From positions 3,038,001 to 3,102,000 of the forward strand of contig NZ_CP097289.1 of the NCBI RefSeq assembly GCF_023498005.1: a DNA stretch of 64,000 nucleotides, given 5' to 3'. The notes beneath the pieces are model-generated. The model had not been told where the DNA came from, made no database searches, and was given only the letters and a program-made list of their open reading frames with translations. Each line of letters begins with the position of its first letter. Position 1 is the stretch's first letter. Origin of the DNA: Streptomyces durmitorensis (lineage in GTDB: Bacteria; Actinomycetota; Actinomycetes; Streptomycetales; Streptomycetaceae). Of the stretch, positions 22,501-31,035 are shown piece by piece. The position numbers and the translations under genes are program-made.

Positions 22501-23168
22501 CGCAGATCGGCCTGGATGACGGCGGCCCTGCGCGCCACGGCGGCCTGCCGACCAAGGGGTTTGAGCTGCCGCCGCAGCTCGTCGGTCAGGTCCTGTACGC
22601 GCGCGAGGTTGGCCTGCATCGCGTCGAGCTTGCGCAGCGCCTTCTCTTTGCGCTTGCGGTGCTTGAGGACGCCTGCGGCCTCCTCGATGAAGGCGCGGCG
22701 CCCCATGGGGTCGGCGTGCAGGACGCCGTCGAGCTGGCCCTGCCCGACGATGACGTGCATCTCGCGGCCGATGCCGGAGTCGGAGAGCAGTTCCTGGATG
22801 TCGAGCAGCCGGCAGGTGTCCCCGTTGATCTGGTACTCGCTGCCGCCGTTGCGGAACATGATCCGCGTGATGGTGACTTCGGCGTACTCGATGGGCAGGG
22901 CGCCGTCGGAGTTGTCGATGGTGAGGGACACCTCGGCACGGCCGAGCGGCGGGCGCCCGGTGGTGCCGGCGAAGATGACGTCCTCCATCTTGCCGCCGCG
23001 CAGCGACTTGGCGCCCTGCTCGCCCATGACCCAGGACAGCGCGTCCACGACATTGGACTTGCCGGAGCCGTTCGGTCCGACGACGCAGGTGATGCCCGGC
23101 TCGAACTTCAGCGTCGTGGCCGACGCGAAGGATTTGAAACCGCGCAGTGTCAAGGCCTTGAGGTGCAC
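19599..23168 (-). CDS. smc: Chromosome segregation ATPase SMC
   Basis: A protein of about 1189 residues that condenses and organises the chromosome with ScpAB. Walker A GPNGSGKS is at 31-38. Two long coiled-coil arms flank a hinge near residues 510-650 (GYEVAVAAAFGAAADAI). The C-terminal signature LSGGERSLTAVALL and Walker B YVMDEVEAALDD complete the ATPase head. Start GTG 23168 gives MHLKALTLRGFKSF, the family N-terminus. A GTG twelve codons upstream is in frame but adds an atypical leader. Confidence 0.96.
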   Translation of the reverse strand: MHLKALTLRGFKSFASATTLKFEPGITCVVGPNGSGKSNVVDALSWVMGEQGAKSLRGGKMEDVIFAGTTGRPPLGRAEVSLTIDNSDGALPIEYAEVTITRIMFRNGGSEYQINGDTCRLLDIQELLSDSGIGREMHVIVGQGQLDGVLHADPMGRRAFIEEAAGVLKHRKRKEKALRKLDAMQANLARVQDLTDELRRQLKPLGRQAAVARRAAVIQADLRDARLRLLADDLVRLRDALRTEVADEAELKRRKDSAEAELKKALQREAELEDEVRRLTPRLQRAQQTWYELSQLAERVRGTVSLADARVKSATAAPPEERRGRDPEDMEREAARIREQEAELEAALEAAEHALEDTIGHRADLERELAVEERRLKDVARAIADRREGLARLHGQVNAARSRAGSAQAEIDRLAVARDEAGERAVAAQEEYEQLKAEVDGLDAGDAELGERHDEAKRSLTRAEAALAAAREEATAAERKRAAVAARHEALALGLRRKDGTGALLAAKDRLTGLLGPAAELLSITPGYEVAVAAAFGAAADAIAVTTPASAAEAIRLLRKQDAGRAALLLAGEPESGADPRDVRPEGAEGPPLVAELVRGPAELMPAVRRLLRGTVAVGTLEDAEDFVYAHPELTAVTTEGDLLGAHFAQGGSAGAPSLLEVQASVDEAAAELEQLAEQCDALARSQQVAGEQRKEVAALVEELGERRRAADREKSAVAQQLGALAGQARGAAGEAERSAAAAAKAQEALDKAVQDAEELAERLAVAEEAPVEEEPDTSVRDRLAADGANARQTEMEARLQVRTHEERVKGLAGRADSLDRAARAEREARARAEQRKARMRHEAAVAEAVARGARQLLAHVEVSLVRAQEERAAAERAKEVRERELTAERSQGRDLKAELDKLTDSVHRGEVLGAEKRLRIEQLESKALEELGVEPAGLVSDYGPDQLVPPSPAAEGEELPEDPEHPRNRPVPYVRGEQEKRLRSAERAYQQLGKVNPLALEEFAALEERHKFLSEQLEDLKKTRADLLQVVKEVDERVEQVFTEAYRDTAREFEGVFSRLFPGGEGRLILTDPDNMLATGVDVEARPPGKKVKRLSLLSGGERSLTAVALLVSIFKARPSPFYVMDEVEAALDDTNLQRLIRIMEELQEASQLIVITHQKRTMEVADALYGVSMQGDGVSKVISQRLR

Positions 23169-23315
23169 GCCGCCGGACTCTACCTCCCACCCGTCTCCCA
23201 CCACCGCCCTTCCAGCGGGGCGCTGCGCGCCGCACCTTCCCTTTCACCGTTTCACCCAGGAAGATGCAGGGCACATCAGCTGTAAAGGAAACACATTACG
23301 GGGGCGGCAAGAAAG

Positions 23316-23337
23316 AAGGGACGCCGAAGCGTCCCTT
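23316..23337 (-). terminator. Terminator after the coiled-coil microprotein gene
   Basis: AAGGGACGC (23316-23324) pairs with 23329-23337 across a CGAA loop, and on the minus strand it is followed by CTTTCTTG. The surrounding 311-base gap (23169-23479) also holds the smc promoter region and no other credible gene. Confidence 0.7.
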
Positions 23338-23479
23338 GCAGATCTGGACAAGCGGCTGACATGGTCAGCCCGACCACGTGCGTGAAGAGGCAGCTCACAA
23401 GGCGAAAAGAGCGTGACGCTGAATGATCATCGTTACGCAAGCCCTGCGAGAAAAGCGCCTTTACTCATGATGGCAGTGG

Positions 23480-23683
23480 TCAGGTGAGCGCAGGCTCCGC
23501 CTGGGGTACGTCGATGCTCTCCAGGAGCGATTCGTGAGAAGCGGCAGCCGCGAGCGCGTCGTTCTCGGCCTGGATCTTCACAAGCTCAGATTCCAGGTCC
23601 TGGACGCGTTGCTGGAGCCGTCGCATCTCGGCGAGAAGTCGCGGGTCGGAACCGCCGACGTAACCGAGAAGCGCCTTTGCCAT
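23480..23683 (-). CDS. Small conserved coiled-coil protein, function unknown
   Basis: A 67-residue protein beginning MAKALLGYVGGSDPRLLAEM. An amphipathic coiled coil follows (RRLQQRVQDLESELVKIQAE), then a short acidic, Ala-rich tail. Start ATG 23683 has GGAGG ten bases upstream. I recall similar microproteins being widespread in actinobacteria but not a demonstrated role. It is flanked by its own terminator and by a long upstream gap, so it is probably monocistronic. Confidence 0.75.
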   Translation of the reverse strand: MAKALLGYVGGSDPRLLAEMRRLQQRVQDLESELVKIQAENDALAAAASHESLLESIDVPQAEPALT

Positions 23684-24066
23684 GATGGATGGTCCTCCAC
23701 AATGAGTGACCGACCGAAGCGGTGTGGGTCGTGAGGGATTCGCACCCGCGGTGCTTGGCACTCGTTGTTCGTGCTGGGTCGTGCTGGCCGTTCTCACATG
23801 CCAAACAGCTAAGGTGCGCGGGGCTTCCAGAGTCTCACCAAAAAGTTTGACGGTCAACACGATCACGCCCCGTATTGGCGGGCAACCCGGGGGCTTGCGG
23901 CCGTCGAAACGGCGGCGCTGCCTCTGCTGCGGGGCCCTGGGGGCGTGTCGATCATCCTGCACTTGGGAGCCTGCCACGACGCGCCGTTCTTGGCAACCAC
24001 CAGGCGTTTCCTGCCCCGGGCAGTTGCCCTGACCACACCGGGGCGCGTCCGCCCGGCGGCTCTCCG
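23684..24066. other. Intergenic region between acyP and the coiled-coil gene
   Basis: 383 bases with no credible gene. On the minus strand a TTGACC near 23850-23856 followed by AT-rich sequence could be the -35 of a promoter for the coiled-coil gene, but I cannot find a convincing -10. Nothing else stands out. Confidence 0.4.
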
Positions 24067-24348
24067 TCAGCGAATCGCGAACGTCTCGTAGATGCCGCGC
24101 GGAGTGTCCCAGATCTCAGTGACGCCGTCGACGCGGCCGGGTGTGTCGCCCTCGCGCAGCCAGTCGAGCAGCCCCTGGGCGCCCGCACGCGGACCCTCTG
24201 CGACGACTTGCACACGGCCGTCGTCCAGATTGAGAGCAAAACCACTCAGACCCCCTATCTCCAGGGCCTTGGCCCGCGTGAACCAGCGGAATCCCACGCC
24301 TTGTACCTGGCCACGCACCCAGGCCGTGACTCTGACTTCTTCGTTCAT
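24067..24348 (-). CDS. acyP: Acylphosphatase
   Basis: A 93-residue protein hydrolysing carboxyl-phosphate bonds. It has the signature [12 protein letters not shown], with the catalytic Arg in GFRWFT and the catalytic Asn in [11 protein letters not shown]. Length is normal for the family. Start ATG 24348. It is divergent from the CAP-domain gene. Confidence 0.93.
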   Translation of the reverse strand: MNEEVRVTAWVRGQVQGVGFRWFTRAKALEIGGLSGFALNLDDGRVQVVAEGPRAGAQGLLDWLREGDTPGRVDGVTEIWDTPRGIYETFAIR

Positions 24349-24479
24349 GGGTGCACGCTAACCGGCCAATTGCACTCGGAGCACTTCGTCCCCATGCGCC
24401 ATCGCGTACAGTCCCGACTCGATGAGCCTCACTCGTATGGGTGAGCCACGTTGACCGCCAGGACGAGGAAGGCCAGGAG

Positions 24480-25421
24480 ATGGGACGCCACCGACGCTCC
24501 GGCGCAGGGGCAGCCGCCACCGGCCGCGCCACTGGAGTCTCCGACGTGTACGCGGGCGAGCACGCCGGCGTCCCGGAGCCCCGCCCCGCCAACGCTTCGC
24601 ACCGCCACCGGGGCCGCCGCGCCACACCGGTGCGCACCGGCCTGCTCGGCGTGTCGGCAGCCGTCGCCATGGGCGCGGTGGCCGTCGCCTCCGGCTTGGT
24701 CCCGGGCGCCGAGAACTACTCCCTCGGCGGTGGCGGCGACTCGAACAAGGTGCGTGCTGCCACCACCCCCAGCGAGGTGGCACCCCAGGGCGGCGAGAAC
24801 GGCACCGCCGAGCGCGAGTCCGCACCGCCGAGCCGCGGCTCCGAGCGCCCCGACGCCCCGGACCCGTCCCCCTCGAAGTCCTCCGAGAAGCCTTCGGCCG
24901 AGCCGTCGAAGAAGCCGTCGACCAAGGCGCCCGCGCCGGAGGCCGACGAGAAGCAGAAGAAGACGACTCCCCCGAGCCCCTCGCGCACCCCCTCCCAGAA
25001 GCCGAAGGCCCCGCCGGTCACCGGCTCGAAGTCGCCGTCCACCGAGAACGCGGCCGAGGCCGCGGTGCTCACCCTGGTCAACGCCGAGCGGGCCAAGGTC
25101 GGCTGCTCCCCCGTGCGCGCCGACGCCGCGCTGGCCTCGCTCGCCGGAGATTTCAGCTCGGACATGGCCGAGCGGGACTTCTTCGACCACACCGACCCGG
25201 ACGGCGCGACCCCGTGGGACCGCGCCGAGAAGGCCGGGATATCGGACCTGGGCGGCGAGAACATCGCCCGCGGCCAGGCGAACGCCCAGTCCGTGATGGA
25301 CGCCTGGATGAACAGCCCCGGCCACCGGGCCAACATCCTCAACTGCGACTACAAGACCCTGGGCGTCGGCGCGCACTTCGCGCCGGGCGGCCCTTGGTGG
25401 ACGCAGGACTTCGGCTTCTAG
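24480..25421 (+). CDS. Secreted CAP-domain (SCP/PR1) protein
   Basis: A protein of about 313 residues. Basic N-terminus with MGRHRRSG, a transmembrane or signal-anchor segment (GLLGVSAAVAMGAVAVASGL), then a long Ser/Pro/Lys-rich linker (about 80-180). A C-terminal CAP domain follows, with AVLTLVNAERAKVGC, FFDHTDPDGATPWDRA, GENIARGQ, and AWMNSPGHRANILN with the family histidine. These domains act outside the cell and their activity is generally unknown. ATG 24480 is preferred over the in-frame start at 24441, because a purine-rich GAGGAAGG lies upstream and the family begins MGRHRR. Confidence 0.85.
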   Translation: MGRHRRSGAGAAATGRATGVSDVYAGEHAGVPEPRPANASHRHRGRRATPVRTGLLGVSAAVAMGAVAVASGLVPGAENYSLGGGGDSNKVRAATTPSEVAPQGGENGTAERESAPPSRGSERPDAPDPSPSKSSEKPSAEPSKKPSTKAPAPEADEKQKKTTPPSPSRTPSQKPKAPPVTGSKSPSTENAAEAAVLTLVNAERAKVGCSPVRADAALASLAGDFSSDMAERDFFDHTDPDGATPWDRAEKAGISDLGGENIARGQANAQSVMDAWMNSPGHRANILNCDYKTLGVGAHFAPGGPWWTQDFGF

Positions 25422-25517
25422 GACACCGGGCCCCGGGTCGCGACCGGGCCGATTCACTTACTCACTCTCAGTTAGCGCAACCCGTGAGATAGCGCTGTGC
25501 GAGAGTATGCTTTCGGC

Positions 25518-25907
25518 ATGGATCCCATCGACCAGGACACGGCGTACGACGTGTTCTCCAAGCAGTGCCCCTCGCGCGGCACCCTGGAGCACGTCACCGG
25601 ACGCTGGGGAGCGCTCACCCTGGGCGCGCTGCACGACGGCACGTTCCGTTTCAACGAACTGCGCCGCCGGGTCGACGGCGTGAGCGAGAAGATGCTGTCC
25701 CAGACCCTGCACGCGCTGGAGCGCGACGGCCTGGTCCACCGCGAGGCACAGCCCACCAACCCGCCGCGCGTGGAGTATCGGCTCACCCCGCTGGGACGGG
25801 AGATCACCGAACGCCTGATGAGCCTCATCCACTTCGTGGAGGGCAGGATGGACGGCGTGCTCGAAGCGCGCGAGCGCTACGACAGCGTGACGGCCGGCGG
25901 TCGCTGA
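25518..25907 (+). CDS. HxlR-family winged-helix transcriptional regulator
   Basis: A protein of about 129 residues with the HxlR pattern: [53 protein letters not shown] (recognition helix), and a beta-wing with VEYRLTPLG. HxlR regulators often respond to electrophiles or redox signals; here Cys occurs once, near residue 18. Start ATG 25518. The upstream bases 25457-25500 have TTACTCACTCTCAGTTAGCG and a second TAGCGC, which may be its own operator. The 3' end overlaps the convergent fpg gene by 31 bases. Confidence 0.85.
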   Translation: MDPIDQDTAYDVFSKQCPSRGTLEHVTGRWGALTLGALHDGTFRFNELRRRVDGVSEKMLSQTLHALERDGLVHREAQPTNPPRVEYRLTPLGREITERLMSLIHFVEGRMDGVLEARERYDSVTAGGR

Positions 25908-26740
25908 CAGCGCGGGCAGAAGTAGCTGGAGCGGTTCATCCAGGGCCGCCGGCGCATGGCCGTACCGCAGCGGCGGCACGGCTCGTCCTCACGTCCGTAG
26001 GCGTCGAGCGACCGCTCGAAGTACCCGGACTCGCCGTTCACGTTCACGTACAGACTGTCGAAGCTGGTGCCGCCGACGGCGAGGGCCGCATTCATCACAT
26101 CCCGTACGTGGCCCAGGAGTTGGGCCGTGCGCGGGCGCGTGAACGTGGCGGTGGGCCGCTCGTAGTGCAGCTTCGCCCGCCAAAGGGCCTCGTCCGCATA
26201 GATGTTGCCGACGCCGCTGATCAACGACTGGTCGAGCAGGGCGCGTTTGATCGTCGTACGACGGCGGCGCAGCGCGGCGTGGAAGGCCGCGTCGTCGAAC
26301 TTCTCGTCCAGCGGGTCGCGTGCGATGTGCGCGATGACGTCCGGCAGTCCGTCCGGGGTGTTCTCGTGCAGCGAGAGTCCGCCGAAGGTGCGCTGGTCGA
26401 CGAAGCGCAGCTCGGTGCCGAGCGCGTCGGCGAAGCGGATCCGGATCCGCAAGTGCTTCTCGTTCGGCGCTTCTTGGGGCTGGACGAGCAGCTGCCCGCT
26501 CATGCCGAGATGGGCGAGGATCGAGGTGCCGCTGTCCTCGATCGGCAGCCAGAGATACTTCCCGCGCCGCATCGCCGTACCGACACGGTGGCCCTTGAGC
26601 CGGAGCCCGAAGTCGTCACCGCCCGCGACATGCCGCCGCACGGCCCGCGGATGCAGCACCTCGACATCGGCGACGGTGCGCTGAGCCACCCACCGCTCAA
26701 GCCCACGCCGGACGACTTCGACCTCGGGCAGCTCGGGCAC
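25877..26740 (-). CDS. fpg: Formamidopyrimidine-DNA glycosylase
   Basis: A 287-residue base-excision repair enzyme removing 8-oxoguanine and related lesions. It has the catalytic N-terminus PELPEVE after Met removal, the [19 protein letters not shown] helix-two-turn-helix, and a zinc finger with the pattern C-x2-C-x16-C-x2-C ending near the C-terminus. Start ATG 26740. It is downstream of rnc, separated by a terminator. Also called mutM. Confidence 0.95.
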   Translation of the reverse strand: MPELPEVEVVRRGLERWVAQRTVADVEVLHPRAVRRHVAGGDDFGLRLKGHRVGTAMRRGKYLWLPIEDSGTSILAHLGMSGQLLVQPQEAPNEKHLRIRIRFADALGTELRFVDQRTFGGLSLHENTPDGLPDVIAHIARDPLDEKFDDAAFHAALRRRRTTIKRALLDQSLISGVGNIYADEALWRAKLHYERPTATFTRPRTAQLLGHVRDVMNAALAVGGTSFDSLYVNVNGESGYFERSLDAYGREDEPCRRCGTAMRRRPWMNRSSYFCPRCQRPPAVTLS

Positions 26741-26801
26741 GGCGATTCACTCCGGGGTAAACGGGTGTGGGCGGGAAAAAATGCCGCGAAGCGGCGAAAA
26801 G

Positions 26802-26838
26802 GCTGGTGCCGGCCACCCGAAGGGCGACCGGCACCAAC
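26802..26838 (-). terminator. Terminator after rnc
   Basis: GCTGGTGCCGGCCACCC (26802-26818) pairs with 26822-26838 over a very short loop with one mismatch. On the minus strand TTTT follows, and more T-rich bases lie around 26775-26780. Confidence 0.85.
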
Positions 26839-26849
26839 AGTAAAGCGGT

Positions 26850-27686
26850 TCAGGCAGACGAAGCTTCGGCAGCCCCGTCAACCTCCGCGGCAGCGGGAGC
26901 AGCGGCGGCGGAAACCTCCGCCGCCTTGATCCGCTCATCCGCGGCAGCGCGAATCTCGCGCCACGCGGACTCCGCGGCCTGCTGCTCCGCTTCCTTCTTG
27001 CTGCGGCCGGTGCCGGTGCCGTACGAGACGCCTCCGACGCGGGCGGCAGCAGTAAAGGTCTTCTCGTGGTCCGGGCCGCTCTCCGTGACGAGGTACTCGG
27101 GAACACCGAGGCTCTCGGTCGCGGTGAGCTCCTGGAGGCTGGTTTTCCAGTCCAGGCCCGCGCCCAGGTTCGAGGACTTCTCGATCAGCGGGTCGAAGAG
27201 CCGGTGCACCAGCTCGCCCGCCGCGTCCAGACCCTGGTCCAGATAGACCGCGCCGATCACCGCTTCAAGGGTGTCGGCGAGGATGGATGCCTTGTCCCGG
27301 CCACCCGTGCCCTCTTCGCCCCGGCCGAGCCGGATGAAGAGACCGAGTTCGAGGCCACGACTGACCTCCGCCAACGCACGCGAATTGACCACCGCGGCCC
27401 GCAACTTGGCCAGCTGGCCTTCGGGCAGGTCGGGGTGGGTGCGATAGAGCGTGTCCGTGACGACGAGTCCGAGCACCGAGTCCCCGAGGAACTCGAGCCG
27501 TTCATTCGTCGGCAGACCGCCGTTCTCGTACGCGTACGAACGGTGGGTCAGTGCACGCACCAGAAGGGCGGACTCGAGTTTGTACCCGAGCCGCCCTTCC
27601 AAAAGCGTGTGGGACGAGGCCGTGTTTTCCGCCTGCTTCTTGGCGTTTTCCGCCTTGGCGTCATCCGCCATCTTGTGGCTAGACAC
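26850..27686 (-). CDS. rnc: Ribonuclease III
   Basis: A protein of about 278 residues that cleaves double-stranded RNA and processes rRNA. In S. coelicolor rnc (absB) also affects antibiotic production. The signature [15 protein letters not shown] is near residue 70. A C-terminal double-stranded RNA-binding domain (WKTSLQELT to [13 protein letters not shown]) is followed by an Ala-rich tail. GTG 27686 (MSSHKMADD) is favoured by GAGAGG just upstream; ATG 27671 is an alternative. It directly follows rpmF, as in other Streptomyces. Confidence 0.93.
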   Translation of the reverse strand: MSSHKMADDAKAENAKKQAENTASSHTLLEGRLGYKLESALLVRALTHRSYAYENGGLPTNERLEFLGDSVLGLVVTDTLYRTHPDLPEGQLAKLRAAVVNSRALAEVSRGLELGLFIRLGRGEEGTGGRDKASILADTLEAVIGAVYLDQGLDAAGELVHRLFDPLIEKSSNLGAGLDWKTSLQELTATESLGVPEYLVTESGPDHEKTFTAAARVGGVSYGTGTGRSKKEAEQQAAESAWREIRAAADERIKAAEVSAAAAPAAAEVDGAAEASSA

Positions 27687-27705
27687 GGTGCCTCTCACCA
27701 GCCGC

Positions 27706-27879
27706 TCAGACCTCGAGGACCTGGCGCTTGTTGTACGTGCCGCAGCTCGGGCACGCGATGTGCTGCAGCTTCGGCTCCTGGCAACGCTCACACGAAACCA
27801 GAGTGGGGACCGCAGCCTTCCACTGCGACCGGCGGTGGCGCGTGTTGCTGCGCGACATCTTCCGCTTCGGAACAGCCAC
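27706..27879 (-). CDS. rpmF: 50S ribosomal protein L32
   Basis: A 57-residue protein, [20 protein letters not shown], with a C-x2-C...C-x2-C zinc ribbon (CERC and CPSC). Start GTG 27879. The yceD-like gene ends two bases upstream, an operon arrangement. Confidence 0.97.
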   Translation of the reverse strand: MAVPKRKMSRSNTRHRRSQWKAAVPTLVSCERCQEPKLQHIACPSCGTYNKRQVLEV

Positions 27880-27881
27880 GG

Positions 27882-28526
27882 CTACTTCTCCTGCTTCTCG
27901 TCGACGCCGGCTTCGGCGCCGCTCACGTCGTCCTTCTCGCCGTCCTGGATGGTCCCGGCGAGTCCCTGCAGTGCCGCCCAACGAATGTCGACGGCGTCAT
28001 GGTGGTGGTCCGGGTCGTCCGCGAGCCGTGCTCCGCACTGGGAACACAGGCCCGGACAGTCGTCCCGGCACACCGGCTGCATCGGCAGTGCGAGCACTAC
28101 CGCGTCACGCAGCGCGGGTTCGAGGTCGAACAAGCCGTCCTCGAGATAGAGCCTGTCCTCATCTTCCTCGGCGTCGTCGGCCGGTTCCGCGGTGCGGCTC
28201 CGGTCGTCGGCGTCAGGGTACGAGAACATCTCCTGGAAATCCGCGTCCACCTCAAGCTTCAGCGGCTCCAGACACCTTACGCACTCCCCCTCGGCCGACG
28301 CACGGGCGGTGCCTGTGACAAGCACACCTTCCATGACCGACTCAAGACGGATCTCCAGCTCGACCGGAGCGCCTTCCGGCACTCCGATGACCCCGTCGAT
28401 ACCGAAGACGTCCGGCGAACCGGGGGCCTCGATGGAACGGGTCAGCCGCTGCAGCGCACCGGGACGCCGACCCAGCTCGTGTGTGTCGAACACGAGTGGG
28501 TTTCGGTGGTCAAGGCGAGCACTCAG
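27882..28526 (-). CDS. YceD/DUF177 family protein
   Basis: A protein of about 214 residues with the DUF177 layout: [16 protein letters not shown], a central Cys-containing ECVRCLEPL, and a C-terminal CPGLCSQCG. The family is linked with rpmF and ribosome assembly, without a proven reaction. The start is unusual. Homology-like sequence [11 protein letters not shown] extends upstream of GTG 28493 and is preceded by GCAGGAAAAGCC, so CTG 28526 is the likeliest initiator. GTG 28493 has no ribosome-binding site. It is cotranscribed with rpmF. Confidence 0.8.
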   Translation of the reverse strand: MSARLDHRNPLVFDTHELGRRPGALQRLTRSIEAPGSPDVFGIDGVIGVPEGAPVELEIRLESVMEGVLVTGTARASAEGECVRCLEPLKLEVDADFQEMFSYPDADDRSRTAEPADDAEEDEDRLYLEDGLFDLEPALRDAVVLALPMQPVCRDDCPGLCSQCGARLADDPDHHHDAVDIRWAALQGLAGTIQDGEKDDVSGAEAGVDEKQEK

Positions 28527-28697
28527 GGCTTTTCCTGCTTTCGAATCCTGGGAAGTTCAAGGAGGGCCGCCCCCGTCGTGAGCTTCGCTCACTAGCCGGG
28601 CAGCCTGGATCGCGGACGTACGCGCGACCGAAGAGCCAGGATACTGGACCATTCGCTCTCGGCCCAATCCGGTCCCGGACAGGCCTCGCGGCAAGGG

Positions 28698-29765
28698 CTA
28701 GCGGCCCTGTTCGTACTGGCGCAGCTGCTCCGCGGTAATCATGCCGGTGTCGAAGAGACTGGTCTCGTCGAGCACCCCGGGGGCCTGCTGATGCTGCTGC
28801 TGCGGGTCCCCGTACGCCTGCTGCTGGGCCGCCTGGTCGTATCCCTGCTGCGGGTAGCCGTACGGATCCTGCTGCTGGTAGCCGTACGGATCCTGCTGGG
28901 CGTACTGCTGCTGGTAGGCGTACTGGTCCTGCTGCTGGTAGGCGTACGGGTCCGGCTCCTGCTGGGGCGGGGCGTACGGCTGCTGCACGGGGATCTGCGG
29001 GGGCGCCTGGGGCGGCTGCGGGGCCTCCGGCGTGGTTGCCGCGGGAGCCGCGGGGTCGGTGAGGCCCGCGAGGTACTCGGCGTCCGTGGTGTGCGCCTGG
29101 GATCCGAGGCCCTCGGCGAGGCCCGCGAGGTCGTCGGCGGGCGCACGGCCGTGCAGGGTCTGGCGGCCGCGGCCGACCGCCTCCAGGGTCTTGGCCAGGA
29201 CCGCCTCGAAGGCGCCGAGCTTGGCGTCGACGTACGCGTCCGCGTCCCGGCGCAGCGTCTCGGGGTCCATGCTGCGCTGCGGGGCGTCCTCGTCCTCGTA
29301 ACCCTGCTCGTCGAGGCCGGGTCCGGTGCCGAGGAGTTTCTCTCGGCCTCGGCCGACGGAGCCGAGGGTCTTGGTGAGGACGACCTCGAAGTTGGCCAGC
29401 TTGCTGTCCACGTAGTCGTCGGCCTCGACTCGGACCTCGTCGGCGGCCTGCCGGGCCTCGGCGAGGATGCGTGCGGCCTCGCCCTGGGAGTTGCGGGCGA
29501 CCTCCGTGTCGGAGATCAGCGAACCGCGCTCGGCGTGCGCGGTCTCGATGATGCGGTCCGCCTCCTGGCGGGCCTGCTCGACCAGCTGCTCGCGGCCGCC
29601 GATCAGCTCCTGGGCCTGGGCGAGGGAGCCGGGCAGCGCCTGGCGCACCTCTTCGAGCATCGACAGGAGATCGGCGCGGTTGACCACGCACGAGGCCGAC
29701 ATGGGCATGGACCGGGCGCTGCCGACCGCCTCGACGATCTCGTCGATCTTCTTCTGCACGTCCAC
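28698..29765 (-). CDS. DivIVA-like / ATP synthase B-like coiled-coil protein
   Basis: A 355-residue protein. The N-terminus MDVQKKIDEIVEAVGSARSM and LLSMLEEVRQALPGSLAQAQ are followed by a long Ala/Glu/Arg-rich coiled coil (about 45-130). A second similar block carries two copies of VDxKLxxFE(V/A)VLxKTLxxVGRGR. The C-terminus is a Gln/Tyr/Pro-rich low-complexity tail with repeated PYGYQQQ and YAYQQQ words, ending TGMITAEQLRQYEQGR. By synteny it matches the Streptomyces cell-division-initiation-like protein between coaD and rpmF. A scaffold role is inferred only. Confidence 0.75.
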   Translation of the reverse strand: MDVQKKIDEIVEAVGSARSMPMSASCVVNRADLLSMLEEVRQALPGSLAQAQELIGGREQLVEQARQEADRIIETAHAERGSLISDTEVARNSQGEAARILAEARQAADEVRVEADDYVDSKLANFEVVLTKTLGSVGRGREKLLGTGPGLDEQGYEDEDAPQRSMDPETLRRDADAYVDAKLGAFEAVLAKTLEAVGRGRQTLHGRAPADDLAGLAEGLGSQAHTTDAEYLAGLTDPAAPAATTPEAPQPPQAPPQIPVQQPYAPPQQEPDPYAYQQQDQYAYQQQYAQQDPYGYQQQDPYGYPQQGYDQAAQQQAYGDPQQQHQQAPGVLDETSLFDTGMITAEQLRQYEQGR

Positions 29766-29864
29766 CGTGTGCTCGCCACTCTCTACAGCTGGTTTGGAGA
29801 CGGACGGGACGACTGTAAGGCCAGTGGCCGACCGCCCGACACCGGGTGACGAACTGTCAGGGGG

Positions 29865-30374
29865 TCACTTCTTGCCCAGACGTTCGACGAGCGCCTCGTG
29901 GACGAGCGGCGGCAGCAGGTGGGCGACGTCGCCGCCCCAGGCTGCCACCTCCTTGACCAGCGAGGAGGAGAGGAAGCTGTAGGTGGGGTTGGTGGGCACG
30001 AACAGGGTCTCGACGCCCGAGAGGCCGTTGTTCATCTGGGCCATCTGCAGTTCGTAGTCGAAATCGCTGACCGCGCGCAGGCCCTTGACGATGGCCGGGA
30101 TGTCGCGCTGCTTGCAGAAGTCGACGAGAAGGCCGTGGAAGGACTCGACCTCGACGTTCCCGAAGTCGGCGGTGACCTCACGGATCATCTCGATCCGCTC
30201 CTCGACGGAGAAGAGGCCCTTCTTCGACTGATTGATCATCACCGCGACGTGCACCACGTCGTACAGCTTCGAGGCGCGGGCGATGATGTCGAGGTGTCCA
30301 TTGGTGATGGGGTCGAATGACCCCGGACAGACGGCGCGGCGCAACTGAAGTCCCTCGCTCTCCGGTCCGGTCAT
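29865..30374 (-). CDS. coaD: Phosphopantetheine adenylyltransferase
   Basis: A 169-residue enzyme of coenzyme A synthesis (4'-phosphopantetheine plus ATP to dephospho-CoA). The nucleotidyltransferase motif [13 protein letters not shown] is at about 16-28, with [18 protein letters not shown] and [17 protein letters not shown] further on. Start ATG 30374 overlaps the rsmD stop by 4 bases (ATGA). Confidence 0.95.
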   Translation of the reverse strand: MTGPESEGLQLRRAVCPGSFDPITNGHLDIIARASKLYDVVHVAVMINQSKKGLFSVEERIEMIREVTADFGNVEVESFHGLLVDFCKQRDIPAIVKGLRAVSDFDYELQMAQMNNGLSGVETLFVPTNPTYSFLSSSLVKEVAAWGGDVAHLLPPLVHEALVERLGKK

Positions 30375-30964
30375 GGCGCGATCACTGAGTCGTCGCACGT
30401 AGAGGCGGCGCGACCGTACCAAAACGTGCCTTCGCCGTAGCGACGGGACCTCAGTGCCTCGAAGCCGTCGGGCCAGCAGAATTCTCCGCCTCTGGTACTG
30501 CGTTCAACGGTGACGAGCGCATCGCCCGTGAGCCAGCGTTCCGCCCGGAGTGTGAGCAGGATCTCGCGAAGATCGTCATCGGTGACGGCGTACGGAGGGT
30601 CGAGGAAGACCAGGTCGTACGGGGCCGTGGGGGTGCCGCCCTGGACGATCTGGGCCGCTTTGCCCGCCCTGACCTCGGCGCCGGGCAGGCCGATGGACTT
30701 CACGTTCGCCCTGATGGTGCGCACCGCGCCGGTGTCGGCCTCGACGAGCAGGGCGTGGCCCGCGCCGCGCGAGAGCGCTTCGAGGCCGACGGCGCCGGAC
30801 CCGGCGTACAGGTCGAGGACGCGTGCCCCGTCCAACGTGCCCTGCAGGGCCTGCCAGGTGGAGAACAGGCCCTCGCGCGCTCGGTCGGACGTGGGCCGTG
30901 TGCCGTTTCCTGGCGGGACGGCGAGGCGACGTCCGCCGGCCACACCGGCGATCACGCGGGTCAT
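30371..30964 (-). CDS. rsmD: 16S rRNA (guanine966-N2)-methyltransferase RsmD
   Basis: A 197-residue methyltransferase beginning [19 protein letters not shown], with [16 protein letters not shown] motif [18 protein letters not shown], and catalytic DPPY in [10 protein letters not shown]. It modifies the 30S subunit during assembly. Start ATG 30964 with AAGGA seven bases upstream. Open reading frame continues far upstream on this strand but is not credible as one protein. It is translationally coupled to coaD. Confidence 0.94.
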   Translation of the reverse strand: MTRVIAGVAGGRRLAVPPGNGTRPTSDRAREGLFSTWQALQGTLDGARVLDLYAGSGAVGLEALSRGAGHALLVEADTGAVRTIRANVKSIGLPGAEVRAGKAAQIVQGGTPTAPYDLVFLDPPYAVTDDDLREILLTLRAERWLTGDALVTVERSTRGGEFCWPDGFEALRSRRYGEGTFWYGRAASTCDDSVIAP

Positions 30965-31035
30965 CTGAGTCCTTGTCGGTGTACGTACGGGAAGATCCGG
31001 GCTCAGTCTCTCAGTCCCTGTGCCCCCGCTGCCTG

